A stretch of DNA of 64,000 bases from Flavobacterium hydatis (GCF_000737695.1 NZ_JPRM01000003.1:1-64000); one strand, 5' to 3'. Positions 52,986 to 61,330 are shown, numbered from the stretch's first letter. Notes: generated by a model not told the origin, from the letters alone. Made by a program: numbers and translations.

Positions 52986-53879
52986 TTACATAATGTTTTT
53001 CTTTTTAAACCATATATAGATAAAAACACACATGACAAACATAAAAATAATTGCGTACAAATAACCATATTTCCATTCCAATTCTGGCATAAATTTAAAA
53101 TTCATCCCATAAACACCTACTAAAAAGGTTAAAGGCAAGAAAAAAGCAGAGAAAACTGTTAATAATTTAACAACATCATTATTTTTCTGAGCCGTTACAG
53201 ACAAGAAAGTGTTCATTAAGTTGATGGCATCCTCCATTGCTTCCTCATAAGCAAGAATAAGTCTAACAAGATTATCTTTTACATCCTCAAGCGCCGATAA
53301 ATTTTCGTCAGGAACTTGAATTTTATTGATTACATTTTGCGTAAGCACTAATAATTTCTTACTAATCCTTGTTTCTGCTTTCTGGAAATACAAATCTTCC
53401 AAAGATATTTTGTTTTCCTTTTTCAAGAAAATAGTTTTTTCTACTTCATCGACCTGATCGGTTTGCCATTGCGAAGGTGCATCGTATGTTTTAACGATTT
53501 CTTTAAAAATATGAATAACCAGTTCATAAACTGATTTACATTTTAAATCAGATTTAAAAATATCTTCTAAGAATAAAAACGGCGTTCTATGAATCGTAAT
53601 CAACTGACTTTCATTATAAAAAAAAGCAACTTTATTAGACAGTTCTTCTACCGTAGAATTATTATCAAATTCATTTGCTGTATAAGCTCTTAAAATGATA
53701 AAATCATAATTTTTTATCTTTTCAATTTTGGGTAAGTGCCCATGTTCCAGAGAATCCTTTACAGGAAAAACCTCTAGATTATACTTTTTAGCAATATCTT
53801 CTAATTGCGCTTCGGTTGGTCCTTTTATGTCAAGCCAATGAAATGATTCAAATGATTTTTCGGAGATATTTTTAGTCAT
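52986..53879 (-). CDS. CorA-family divalent cation transporter (copy 1)
   Basis: This 297-residue protein has a large soluble N-terminal domain (beta part then long helices, to about 230) and two C-terminal membrane helices (FSAFFLPLTFLVGVYG and YLYAIIFMFVMCVFIYIWF). The selectivity motif YGMN is at the end of the first helix, followed by a loop FKFMPELEWKY. A basic KKKNIM tail is typical. CorA pentamers import Mg, Co or Ni, or export in some members. The neighbour encoded at 54196-55122 is a second, divergent copy. Confidence 0.9.
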   Translation of the reverse strand: MTKNISEKSFESFHWLDIKGPTEAQLEDIAKKYNLEVFPVKDSLEHGHLPKIEKIKNYDFIILRAYTANEFDNNSTVEELSNKVAFFYNESQLITIHRTPFLFLEDIFKSDLKCKSVYELVIHIFKEIVKTYDAPSQWQTDQVDEVEKTIFLKKENKISLEDLYFQKAETRISKKLLVLTQNVINKIQVPDENLSALEDVKDNLVRLILAYEEAMEDAINLMNTFLSVTAQKNNDVVKLLTVFSAFFLPLTFLVGVYGMNFKFMPELEWKYGYLYAIIFMFVMCVFIYIWFKKKNIM

Positions 53880-54195
53880 TATACTGTTACGTTTTTAATT
53901 AAGATTGAGCCTTTCGAGTTAAAAATATAACAAGAATGCCAACCATATAAGTAATGTAAGTACATTTTAGTTTTACACTTATATTAGCTTAAACCACTTA
54001 TATGGTTAAGATAAATTATATAAACTATTATACGTTTAAGTTCTAAAGATAGTCAAATGAGTACTTCAAGCACAAAAGTTAACTATATAACTACTAAGAT
54101 TTATTATTAAAAATCTACGTACATCAGCTTAAATCTTGTGTAATCTGCGTGAAAAAACACTTATATTTTAATTATTGTAAAATTAGATGACAAGT
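53880..54195. other. 316-nt gene-free region between the two corA-like genes
   Basis: It contains the ACCATATAAG inverted repeat (53941-54007) and a half-copy of the CGCAGAT-type repeat (54110-54153). I found no TANNTTTG box on the minus strand and no gene. Confidence 0.6.
53941..54007. repeat. ACCATnTAAGT-type inverted repeat, copy 2
   Basis: AACCATATAAG at the left end is an exact reverse complement of CTTATATGGTT at the right end. Inner bases (GTAATGTAAG, CTTATATTAGC) extend the mirror imperfectly. Same family as 39942-40017. Confidence 0.8.
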
Positions 54196-55122
54196 TTAAA
54201 ACATATTCTTTTTCTTGAACAAGAAAACACCACAAATTGATATTAATAATGAAATCAACAAGATAATAAAGAATCCGTGATTGTTTTCCTGAAGATTATT
54301 AGGAACGTTCATTCCATACAAACTCGCCACCAATGTTGGAATCATTAAGATTATCGAAATCGAAGTTAACCTTTTCATGATAACATTTAAGTTATTTGAG
54401 ATTACAGATGCATAAGCATCCATCATTCCGGTTAAGATATTACTGTAGATATTTGTAGTTTCTTCAGCTTGACGTAACTCAATTTCAACATCTTCGACTA
54501 AAACAGGATCAAAATCGTCTCTGTGATTTTTTAGGTTTTTAATTCTATGAAACAACATATCGTTGCCTTTTAGGGAAGTAATAAAGAACACTAAACATTT
54601 TTCTATTTGAAGCAATGCTTGTAATTCTTCATTTTTAATCGATTTTTCCAGATTATCTTCAGCCAATCGAATACGCTGATTTATTTGTTTTAGGTATTTT
54701 AAGAACCAAATACTTGAAGACAAAAGCAGTTTTAAAACTAAATCGAAGTGACTGCTGATATCCGATTTTTTGCGTTGGGTATATAAAACGAAATCGGGTA
54801 AAATCTCGGTTTGATGAAAACTAAGCGATACAAAAACATCGTCTTTAAACATCAATCCTAAAGGTGCGGTATTAAAAGGTAATTTTGCATCATTGCTCTT
54901 AAAAGGAATTCGCAAGATGATAAGAAACCAACCGTTTTCGATTTCTATACGAGGTCTTTCGTCGATATCTTCAATATCATTATAAAAAGCTTCTGGGATT
55001 TGTAACTCCTGGAGTAAGAATTTAGTTTCTTCCTGAGTAGGGCAAACTACATTAATCCATTTGTTGTTTTCGCGGTTTTCTGTTGGGAATAATCCGTTGT
55101 TGTTTTTGTAAAAGGTAATCAT
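54196..55122 (-). CDS. CorA-family divalent cation transporter (copy 2)
   Basis: This 308-residue paralogue of the neighbouring CorA has the same architecture: long helical domain (about 120-245), first pore helix ISIILMIPTLVASLYGMN with the YGMN motif, loop VPNNLQENNHG, and second helix FFIILLISLLISICGVFLF before a KKKNMF tail. The frame runs 15 codons further upstream (MLPNACAIPI); MITFYKNNNG is preferred since it matches CorA N-termini better. The two copies differ widely, so they are old duplicates or separate acquisitions. Confidence 0.9.
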   Translation of the reverse strand: MITFYKNNNGLFPTENRENNKWINVVCPTQEETKFLLQELQIPEAFYNDIEDIDERPRIEIENGWFLIILRIPFKSNDAKLPFNTAPLGLMFKDDVFVSLSFHQTEILPDFVLYTQRKKSDISSHFDLVLKLLLSSSIWFLKYLKQINQRIRLAEDNLEKSIKNEELQALLQIEKCLVFFITSLKGNDMLFHRIKNLKNHRDDFDPVLVEDVEIELRQAEETTNIYSNILTGMMDAYASVISNNLNVIMKRLTSISIILMIPTLVASLYGMNVPNNLQENNHGFFIILLISLLISICGVFLFKKKNMF

Positions 55123-55268
55123 AATGCAAAACGTTATTATAGGAATAGCGCATGCATTAGGCAACAACTATTCCTGTTTATCTTTCTTCTTCCTCGAATA
55201 ATAATCGTCCATGTGGATAATTTATTTTTTTTTTGCAAAAGTATATCTTTTAAATAGAAAACACAGAA

Positions 55269-55808
55269 TTATTTTTTAGCCACAAATCTTGGGTCAGATT
55301 CCATTACAGTTCCGCATTTTTTACACGTTCTCAAATCTTTAGAATTATAAAAATGCTCGAAGTGTGGCAAGAAATCTTTCTCGATATTATGAAGCTCAAA
55401 GAACACTTCATATAATTTGTGATTACAATTGTCACAATGCCAAAGCAATCCATCTTTATAACCTTTACCGGCACGTTTTCGCTCGATTACCAAACCTATA
55501 GAACCTTCTGAGCGTACTGGAGAATGTGGTACACGAGCAGGATGAAGATACATATCTCCCGCATGTAATTCCATTTCCTTGCGTTCACCATCTTCTTGGA
55601 TGATAACTTTTATGCTTCCCTCAAGTTGGTAAAACAATTCTTCGGTTTCATTATAATGATAGTCTTTTCGGGCATTTGGTCCCGCAACAACCATTACAAT
55701 ATAATCGCCTGATTCAGTATATAAATTTTTATTTCCTACAGGTGGTTTAAGTAAGTGACGGTTTTCATCAATCCATTTAGTAAGATTGAATGGTTTAGCT
55801 ATTGCCAT
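55269..55808 (-). CDS. 3-Hydroxyanthranilate 3,4-dioxygenase
   Basis: This 179-residue cupin enzyme opens 3-hydroxyanthranilate to 2-amino-3-carboxymuconate semialdehyde in the kynurenine route of Trp breakdown and quinolinate/NAD synthesis. The catalytic Fe ligands are His51, Glu57 and His95, and the substrate-side Arg lies in the cupin. A second rubredoxin-like iron site is formed by Cys125, Cys128, Cys162 and Cys165. These positions equal the numbering I recall for the Cupriavidus enzyme. The gene is usually called haaO or nbaC. No other kynurenine gene lies next to it. Confidence 0.94.
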   Translation of the reverse strand: MAIAKPFNLTKWIDENRHLLKPPVGNKNLYTESGDYIVMVVAGPNARKDYHYNETEELFYQLEGSIKVIIQEDGERKEMELHAGDMYLHPARVPHSPVRSEGSIGLVIERKRAGKGYKDGLLWHCDNCNHKLYEVFFELHNIEKDFLPHFEHFYNSKDLRTCKKCGTVMESDPRFVAKK

Positions 55809-55857
55809 ATTTTTGAAGTGCTAAGTTACTAAGCTGCTAAGTTAGTAAAAAAGTATT

Positions 55858-55979
55858 CAGTCGCAGTTTTTAGTACCAGTATTCAGTCTCGATGTTCAGT
55901 TATAGTATCAGTTTACCGTACCAGTCGAAGTAGCGATTGACAACTGAAAACTGTGACTGGTACTGTGACTAAAAACTAG
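55858..55979. repeat. CAGTnnCAGTTTTTAGT-type inverted repeat
   Basis: CAGTCGCAGTTTTTAGTACC on the left is mirrored by CTGGTACTGTGACTAAAAAC on the right. Several CAGT/ACTG blocks lie between. The right arm touches the stop codon of the minus-strand gene ending at 55976. Similar ACTG phrases occur near 7930 and 59385. Confidence 0.65.
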
Positions 55980-57049
55980 AAGCTCATCTCTTTAATAAGA
56001 TAAACATAAACTGGAAAATGGTCACTGTAACCAACTTCGGTTGTGGCATGCCGTAACGGATATCCTTTATATTGTCCTGAAGTTTGTACTAAATACGATT
56101 TATTGAAGATTCCTGCTTTCCAGAATCGATACGAACTAAAATCGGTCTTGATTAAGGATTCCGTAACCATGATCTGATCAAAAACATCCCATGAATCGCG
56201 ATACGCAATAGTTCCCATTCCCTTCTTTGCCATATCTTCAAAGGGATTGTAAACCCCAAACTCAGGTACATCGGCCTTATTGGCTTTCGCGCCAAGCGCA
56301 ACTTTTACACTTTTATTATAAGGCCCATCATTAAGATCACCCATGGTAATTACTTTAGCATTAGGATTTATTTGCTGCAAGGAATCGATTATTTTTCTGT
56401 TCAAAGCTCCAGCAGCTTCTCGATACGGACTCGATTTTTGTTCGCCGCCAGAACGTGACGGCCAGTGATTTACAATTATATTAATTTCCTCTCCATCTAG
56501 AAATCCCGTTACAAGCAATTGGTCTCGGGTAAATACCCGATTCTTCTTATTCTCTATTGTATCTATACTATTTTCTATTGGTTTCTTATAAATAACGAGC
56601 GGAACATTAGAAAAGGTAACTGGTTTGAAATATTTTTTCTGATATAGTAAAGCCACATCGATACCTCGCTGATCTGGCGAATCGAAATGAATGATTCCGT
56701 ATTCTTTATCTATTAATTTAGGTTGTTTTATTAAATCCTCGAGAACTCCCCTATTTTCTATTTCGGCACAGCCAATAAATGTTGGCGCATTAGGATTCTC
56801 GGGCGTTCCAATTTCGGATAAAACCTGAGCAAGATTGGATAATTTCTTAAAGTATTTTTTGGATGTCCAATGTCGTGCACCATTTGGCGTCCATTCGTCA
56901 TCCATAATATTTGGATTCTTTATGGTATCAAAAAGGTTTTCTAGATTATAAAAAGCCACTGTATGAATCGTGTACTTTTTGGTTTGTCCGTGTAGTTGTG
57001 TCATCAATAAATTGAAAAATATAAAGATAGAAAAGGTAATTATTCTCAT
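55976..57049 (-). CDS. Secreted endonuclease/exonuclease/phosphatase-fold protein
   Basis: This 357-residue protein has a signal peptide (MRIITFSIFIFFNLLMTQLHGQ). It carries the EEP-fold motifs in order: AFYNLENLFDT near 32, GCAEIENRGVLEDL near 93 with the metal Glu, INIIVNHWPSRSGG near 190, TMGDLNDGPYN near 236 and YSDHFPVYVYL near the end. The Glu, Asn-His, Asp-Leu-Asn and Asp-His residues are the metal and catalytic set. It may be an extracellular nuclease or phosphodiesterase; substrate is not readable. Confidence 0.88.
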   Translation of the reverse strand: MRIITFSIFIFFNLLMTQLHGQTKKYTIHTVAFYNLENLFDTIKNPNIMDDEWTPNGARHWTSKKYFKKLSNLAQVLSEIGTPENPNAPTFIGCAEIENRGVLEDLIKQPKLIDKEYGIIHFDSPDQRGIDVALLYQKKYFKPVTFSNVPLVIYKKPIENSIDTIENKKNRVFTRDQLLVTGFLDGEEINIIVNHWPSRSGGEQKSSPYREAAGALNRKIIDSLQQINPNAKVITMGDLNDGPYNKSVKVALGAKANKADVPEFGVYNPFEDMAKKGMGTIAYRDSWDVFDQIMVTESLIKTDFSSYRFWKAGIFNKSYLVQTSGQYKGYPLRHATTEVGYSDHFPVYVYLIKEMSF

Positions 57050-57225
57050 AACGATTCATATTAAAAAAAGAAAAACTTTTAATTTAAAGAAATTTCTTTC
57101 AATTATAAATCTAATTCATTTAAGTAAGATATTTCAAATTACTTTTGATAATGGCTATCTTTGTCTTACAAAATCTAATTTATCCCCTAAAAACAAGGGA
57201 TTGACATTTATAATATTGATATAAA

Positions 57226-58242
57226 ATGAAACTTTTTGCGACAACTATACTCGTCTTTATATTCAACTTTACTTTTGCTCAAGCAACTTTTAAAGTAAGT
57301 AACTTCTCTAAGGATTATTATGGAAAGATATTTATCTCGGACACATCCGAAGTTTTTTCTCAAGGTTGGGTTGCGATTTATGATACTAAATCCCAAAAAC
57401 AAATTATAAAAGTAGAAGCTGAAGAACTAGCATTGAGTTTACACGACGGAAAAGCACTAGCAAACATAAAACAAGTGCCTTATGGAGAGCAAAGTTCGAT
57501 AATGTATGAAGATTATAACTTTGACGGAATTAAAGATTTTGCGATCGAAGACGGACAGAACAGCTGTTACCACGGCCCTTCTTTTAGAATATATTTAGGA
57601 AGTAAAAGCGGGTTTAAATTCAGCCCCGAATTTACAGCACTTGCTCAAGAATATTGTGGTATGTTTCAGGTAGATTATAAGCAGAAACGAATTAGTGTAA
57701 TGACAAAAAGTGGCTGTTGCTGGCATCAGTTTTCGGAATTTATTGTCGAGAATAACAAACCAAAAGTGGTTAAGATAATCGAAGAGAATCAAATGGGGTA
57801 TCCATTTAATAATTACAGCGAACAAAATTGGGATGGTAAAAAAATGGTATTAACATCCAAAAACACAATTAATCTAGACGAAGAGGGTATAAAAACTATA
57901 TTATCTTTTACGGTAGATAAAAATCAGAAACAGGTTGTTTTGTTTAACATCAATGACCGGACACTTAACTATGTTTTAATTGATAAAAATGATGAAGTGG
58001 AGTTTTCTTACCCTATAAATACGGCTTATGAGAATCCTGATTTTAATTTTGACAGAAAAAACAATACTGTTACCTTCAAGAATAAAGATGTTGTTTATAC
58101 CATTTATGATAACAACAATACTATAGGAATTACAATAGTTACTGGCGGTAAAACGTACAATTGGATAGGAAATAGCACAACCAAAAAAGGAAAACTAACA
58201 GATATAACTACAACACAATTAGACAATGTTGTTGTAAACTAA
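57226..58242 (+). CDS. Secreted protein of unknown function, 338 aa
   Basis: A signal peptide (MKLFATTILVFIFNFTFAQ) is followed by a beta-rich protein. The middle has YEDYNFDGIKDFAIEDGQNS (an integrin/FG-GAP-like Asp-rich turn), then a Cys-bearing section CYHGPSFRIYLGSK, EYCGMFQ and SGCCWHQF. This layout resembles XAC2610-type secreted proteins, a weak match by eye. Four to five Cys in 60 residues would give disulfides in the periplasm or outside. TATCTTTG at 57156-57163 matches TANNTTTG about 60 nt upstream. The next gene, an S66 peptidase, begins 11 nt after it, so they are one operon. Confidence 0.75.
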   Translation: MKLFATTILVFIFNFTFAQATFKVSNFSKDYYGKIFISDTSEVFSQGWVAIYDTKSQKQIIKVEAEELALSLHDGKALANIKQVPYGEQSSIMYEDYNFDGIKDFAIEDGQNSCYHGPSFRIYLGSKSGFKFSPEFTALAQEYCGMFQVDYKQKRISVMTKSGCCWHQFSEFIVENNKPKVVKIIEENQMGYPFNNYSEQNWDGKKMVLTSKNTINLDEEGIKTILSFTVDKNQKQVVLFNINDRTLNYVLIDKNDEVEFSYPINTAYENPDFNFDRKNNTVTFKNKDVVYTIYDNNNTIGITIVTGGKTYNWIGNSTTKKGKLTDITTTQLDNVVVN

Positions 58243-58253
58243 AAACAAAAAAC

Positions 58254-59258
58254 ATGATTACAAACCAATTCCAATACATAAAGAAACATTTTGCTTTTTG
58301 TAAATTCGCATTTCTTATTATAGCATTACAATCATTCACCTGTCAATCTCAACAAAACATGATAACACCACCTTATTTACAAAAAGGCGATACTGTAGCA
58401 CTTGTAGCAACTGCCCGAAAAAACATCGATGATAATTTAAAACCTACTATAGACTTGCTTAAAAGCTGGGGAATAGAAACTGTAATTGGAAGCACAATAG
58501 GTTTAGACACAAATCAGCTTGCTGGAACCGACGAACAACGTGCAGCCGATTTTCAGCATCAAATGGATAACCCAAACATTAAAGCTATTTGGTGTGTTCG
58601 CGGTGGTTACGGAACGGTTAGAATGATAGATTTACTTGATTTTACAAAATTTAAACAGCATCCTAAATGGGTTATTGGTTTTAGTGATGTTACCGTTTTA
58701 CACAATCATCTTAATACGATGGGATATAAATCTATTCACGGTATTATGCCTGTAAGTGTCCCACGTGCAACTCCAGATGCAATTGCTACTATGCAAATGG
58801 CTTTATTTGGCAACCCGATTTCATACACTGTTTCTCCTGATCCTATGAATCGTTTCGGGAAAGCAACTGGCGAATTAGTTGGAGGTAATTTATCTATACT
58901 ATATAGTTTATTAGGTTCTAAATCGGCTATCGACTGTCAGGATAAAATACTTTTTATAGAAGATTTAGATGAATACCTATATCATATCGATCGTATGATG
59001 ATGAATTTAAAACGCAACGGTTGCATCGAAAACCTAAAGGGAATCGTGATTGGAGCAATGACTAAAATGAAAGACAACGATATTCCGTGGGGGAAAAATG
59101 CCTTAGAAATTATAGATGATGTTACCAAGAAATACAATATCCCAGTCATTTTTAATTTCCCTGCAGGACATATCCAAGACAATAGAGCATTAGTAATGGG
59201 AAGCACCGTTACAATCGAAGTTAATGCGGCGGGAAGTATGCTTGTTTTTAATAAATAG
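58254..59258 (+). CDS. LD-carboxypeptidase (peptidase S66)
   Basis: This 334-residue enzyme trims the tetrapeptide stem of murein or related peptides. Motifs: PPYLQKGDTVALVATA near the start of the domain, IKAIWCVRGGYGTVRMIDLLD, the nucleophile Ser in VIGFSDVTVLHNHL, the Glu in LFIEDLDEYLYHIDRM and the His in FPAGHIQDNRA. That is the S66 Ser-Glu-His triad. Residues 1-35 look like an export signal (FAFLIIALQSFTCQSQ) with a Cys that does not fit a standard lipobox, so it may be exported as a lipoprotein or start later at MITPPYLQ (cytoplasmic). Confidence 0.88.
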   Translation: MITNQFQYIKKHFAFCKFAFLIIALQSFTCQSQQNMITPPYLQKGDTVALVATARKNIDDNLKPTIDLLKSWGIETVIGSTIGLDTNQLAGTDEQRAADFQHQMDNPNIKAIWCVRGGYGTVRMIDLLDFTKFKQHPKWVIGFSDVTVLHNHLNTMGYKSIHGIMPVSVPRATPDAIATMQMALFGNPISYTVSPDPMNRFGKATGELVGGNLSILYSLLGSKSAIDCQDKILFIEDLDEYLYHIDRMMMNLKRNGCIENLKGIVIGAMTKMKDNDIPWGKNALEIIDDVTKKYNIPVIFNFPAGHIQDNRALVMGSTVTIEVNAAGSMLVFNK

Positions 59259-59302
59259 CATAAACAATACCTAGTCTAAGTACCTATTTAATTAAGTACA
59301 AT

Positions 59303-59365
59303 CTCGCAAAGACGCAGAGTCGCAAAGAAACCTAATCCAAACTTTGCAACTCTGCGTCTTTGCAT
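59303..59365. repeat. CGCAAAGACGC-type inverted repeat, copy 2
   Basis: CTCGCAAAGACGCAGAGTCG on the left is mirrored by ACTTTGCAACTCTGCGTC and TTTGCATG on the right. It belongs with the element at 40099-40158. Confidence 0.82.
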
Positions 59366-59430
59366 GAAAACTAATAGCATAAAAAAACTGAGACTGAAAC
59401 TGAATACTAACCTTTCAATAACTAAAAAAC

Positions 59431-59790
59431 ATGGCTGAACACAATGAGCTCGGAAAAAAAGGAGAAGATCTTGCTGTGGAATATCTTCAAGAAAACGGCT
59501 ATAAAATTCTAGATCGAAATTGGACTTTCCAGAAAGCCGAAATTGATATTATTGCAACCAAAGAAAATATCCTCGCTATTGTAGAAGTAAAGACAAGATC
59601 GAGTCTGGATTTTGGTTCGCCACAAGATTTTGTCGATGCAAAAAAAATCCAACTTCTTGTAAAGGCAGTAAATGCCTACATAAACGATAGGGAAATAGAT
59701 TTTGAAGTTCGTTTTGATATCATCGGAATCCTTAAAAAAAAGGAATCCTTTGTAGTTGAACATCTTATAGACGCTTTTTATCATTTTTAA
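59431..59790 (+). CDS. YraN family (UPF0102) nuclease-fold protein
   Basis: This 119-residue protein has the restriction-endonuclease-like fold of the family: HNELGKKGEDLAVEYLQENG at the start, then ILDRNWTFQKAEIDIIA and ILAIVEVKTRSS, giving the Glu, Asp and Glu-x-Lys residues of a PD-(D/E)xK site. Function in DNA processing is inferred for the family but not proven. No ribonuclease HII gene, a frequent neighbour elsewhere, lies beside it. Confidence 0.9.
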   Translation: MAEHNELGKKGEDLAVEYLQENGYKILDRNWTFQKAEIDIIATKENILAIVEVKTRSSLDFGSPQDFVDAKKIQLLVKAVNAYINDREIDFEVRFDIIGILKKKESFVVEHLIDAFYHF

Positions 59791-59812
59791 CATAATTTTC
59801 TGATTGTTATAA

Positions 59813-59843
59813 TTGTAACAAATTGTTTTTTAATTTATATTTG
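59813..59843 (+). promoter_or_regulatory. Promoter of the ACT-domain gene
   Basis: TTG at 59813-59815, 20-nt spacer, TATATTTG at 59836-59843, about 65 nt before the ATG. Confidence 0.65.
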
Positions 59844-59908
59844 TAAAAAAATATAACACAACAACTAACTAAACCAACCACACTAAATTAGTAAAAAACC
59901 AGAAAATT

Positions 59909-60565
59909 ATGAAAACTGTTTCCTCCATCGTAGAAAATTACATCAAAACGAAGCCTTTTTTATTAAATGCATTATCACTCGGCATTATTAACCTGACCTC
60001 ATTGTCTAGAAATATAATGACAGAATTAGAAAGCGAGTTTGGCAAAGAAGTAAAACAAGGCGCTGTAGTAATGTCTTTAAAACGATTAACGGAAGAATTA
60101 GATTTCAAACTGAATCACAAAATCAATAAAGTAATCAAAAATATCGGTGAGATTACCGTACGCTCTGAACTTACGGATTACACTTTTGCAGCATCAGAAA
60201 CTGTTTTAAACAAACAAGCTGATTTGATCTCAGACATTAATACTTTATCGGACATATTTTATACCTCATCTCGTGGTGTAAACGAAACCAATATCGTAGT
60301 TAGCAGCAGTATAAATCAATTAGTTGAAAAGCATTTTGCTCGCGAAAAATTAATTCAGAAACTGAGCAACTTAGCTTCAATTACTGTAAAATTACCAAAA
60401 GAAAATATTGTAGTTCCTGGAATTTACTATTTCATATTCCAACGTTTGGCTTGGGAAGGAATTATAATCAACGAAGTAATTTCGACTTCAAATGAATTTA
60501 CAATTTTAGTAAGCGAAGATCAAGTAGATATCGCTTTTAAAGTAATCAAAGACTTGAAGAACTAG
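59909..60565 (+). CDS. Orphan ACT-domain protein, aspartokinase-regulatory-like
   Basis: This 218-residue soluble protein has an N-terminal helical part with FLLNALSLGIINLTSLSRNI and a Lys/Glu-rich section resembling a winged-helix-like segment, and a C-terminal ACT-type domain (about 150-218) with VVPGIYYFIFQRLAWEGI and IINEVISTSNEFTILVSEDQ, a pattern like the regulatory ACT domains of aspartokinase. No kinase domain is attached, and no lysine or threonine synthesis gene is adjacent. It may sense an amino acid; the ligand is unknown. It has its own promoter and terminator. Confidence 0.75.
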   Translation: MKTVSSIVENYIKTKPFLLNALSLGIINLTSLSRNIMTELESEFGKEVKQGAVVMSLKRLTEELDFKLNHKINKVIKNIGEITVRSELTDYTFAASETVLNKQADLISDINTLSDIFYTSSRGVNETNIVVSSSINQLVEKHFAREKLIQKLSNLASITVKLPKENIVVPGIYYFIFQRLAWEGIIINEVISTSNEFTILVSEDQVDIAFKVIKDLKN

Positions 60566-60583
60566 ATTCTATTAAATATACTC

Positions 60584-60625
60584 AAATCCCTTTCTCAATT
60601 TAAAAGTTGAAAAAGGGATTTTTTT
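60584..60625 (+). terminator. Terminator after the ACT-domain gene
   Basis: AAATCCCTTT pairs with AAAGGGATTT and inner TCAA with TTGA, followed by T residues. Confidence 0.85.
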
Positions 60626-60701
60626 ATGCATTCTTCTCAATACTTGTAACATATCAAATTGATTAAAAGAAAACTTCTTTAAACATTACCATCAAAAAAC
60701 C

Positions 60702-60719
60702 AAACTGATTTGTACTGGT
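60702..60719 (+). repeat. AAACTG-N4-GTACTGGT motif, copy 1
   Basis: AAACTG at 60702-60707, ATTT, GTACTGGT at 60712-60719. It contains two ACTG half-sites 10 bp apart (ACTGAT and ACTGGT). Confidence 0.7.
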
Positions 60720-61085
60720 AGGGTTATTTTCGAATCATTCCAAAAAAAATATACCGCTCTCCCGCTAAAACTTTTAGTATTAAAAAAGAATAGATTTCAA
60801 GACTTAATTGTACTAAAACTCATACTTAAAATTTTACTTTGATAACAGAATCATTTCAAAAAAATAGTTTTTAAAAAGATAAAATACAATTAAGAGATTA
60901 CTTTAAAATATTATCACTTATACATTTCACTTAATATTACAACGAAAAACCTTGCGCTTTTTCATCTTTCAGACAAATTTTACTGCATATCTGTTTCCTC
61001 TATATTAATTTATGAGCATTTAGAATCATCCTATTTTTTTGATTTTCTAACCTCAATAATCTACCAATTTTATCACTTGTTAAAA

Positions 61086-61101
61086 TGGCACACTTGGCAC
61101 A
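61086..61101 (+). repeat. TGGCACA direct repeat, 9-bp period
   Basis: TGGCACA at 61086-61092 and again at 61095-61101, separated by CT. Just upstream of the second ACTGGT motif. Confidence 0.7.
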
Positions 61102-61123
61102 TTTTTTTTTGAGCATCAAAAAC

Positions 61124-61141
61124 AAACTGGTAGGTACTGGT
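61124..61141 (+). repeat. AAACTG-N4-GTACTGGT motif, copy 2
   Basis: AAACTG at 61124-61129, GTAG, GTACTGGT at 61134-61141. Here both half-sites are ACTGGT, exactly 10 bp apart. It lies 22 nt upstream of the TAAATTTG box, a suitable activator position. Confidence 0.75.
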
Positions 61142-61163
61142 GTATTTTATATATACAATCTTC

Positions 61164-61171
61164 TAAATTTG
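61164..61171 (+). promoter_or_regulatory. -7 box of the SusC gene
   Basis: TAAATTTG matches TANNTTTG. No TTG at the usual distance; the ACTGGT repeats occupy the -33 region, as expected for an activator-dependent promoter. The leader is about 150 nt. Confidence 0.5.
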
Positions 61172-61330
61172 GATTTCATTATTCTTAACAAAAAGCATTC
61201 AAAAAAATAAATATCACTTTTTTAAAAGAAAAACCCATTCATAATGACAAAAAATTAATAACCACCACGAATCCCCTCCTCAAATAGAATAAAAAGCTTA
61301 ACCACAACCAGAAACCAAAAACTAACACCA

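Larger units (their letters stand above)
60626..61330. other. 705-nt regulatory region upstream of the SusC gene
   Basis: No open frame or RNA gene is supported in this stretch. It holds two copies of AAACTG-N4-GTACTGGT (60702 and 61124), a TGGCACA direct repeat (61086-61101) and a TAAATTTG box at 61164-61171. The length and the motifs suggest regulated transcription of the downstream receptor. Confidence 0.6.

Noticed and set aside
51346..55808. A kynurenine-pathway operon formed by the ALDH and 3-hydroxyanthranilate dioxygenase genes.
   Set aside because: Two CorA genes and a repeat-bearing gap lie between, and the ALDH looks like ALDH7 rather than aminomuconate semialdehyde dehydrogenase.
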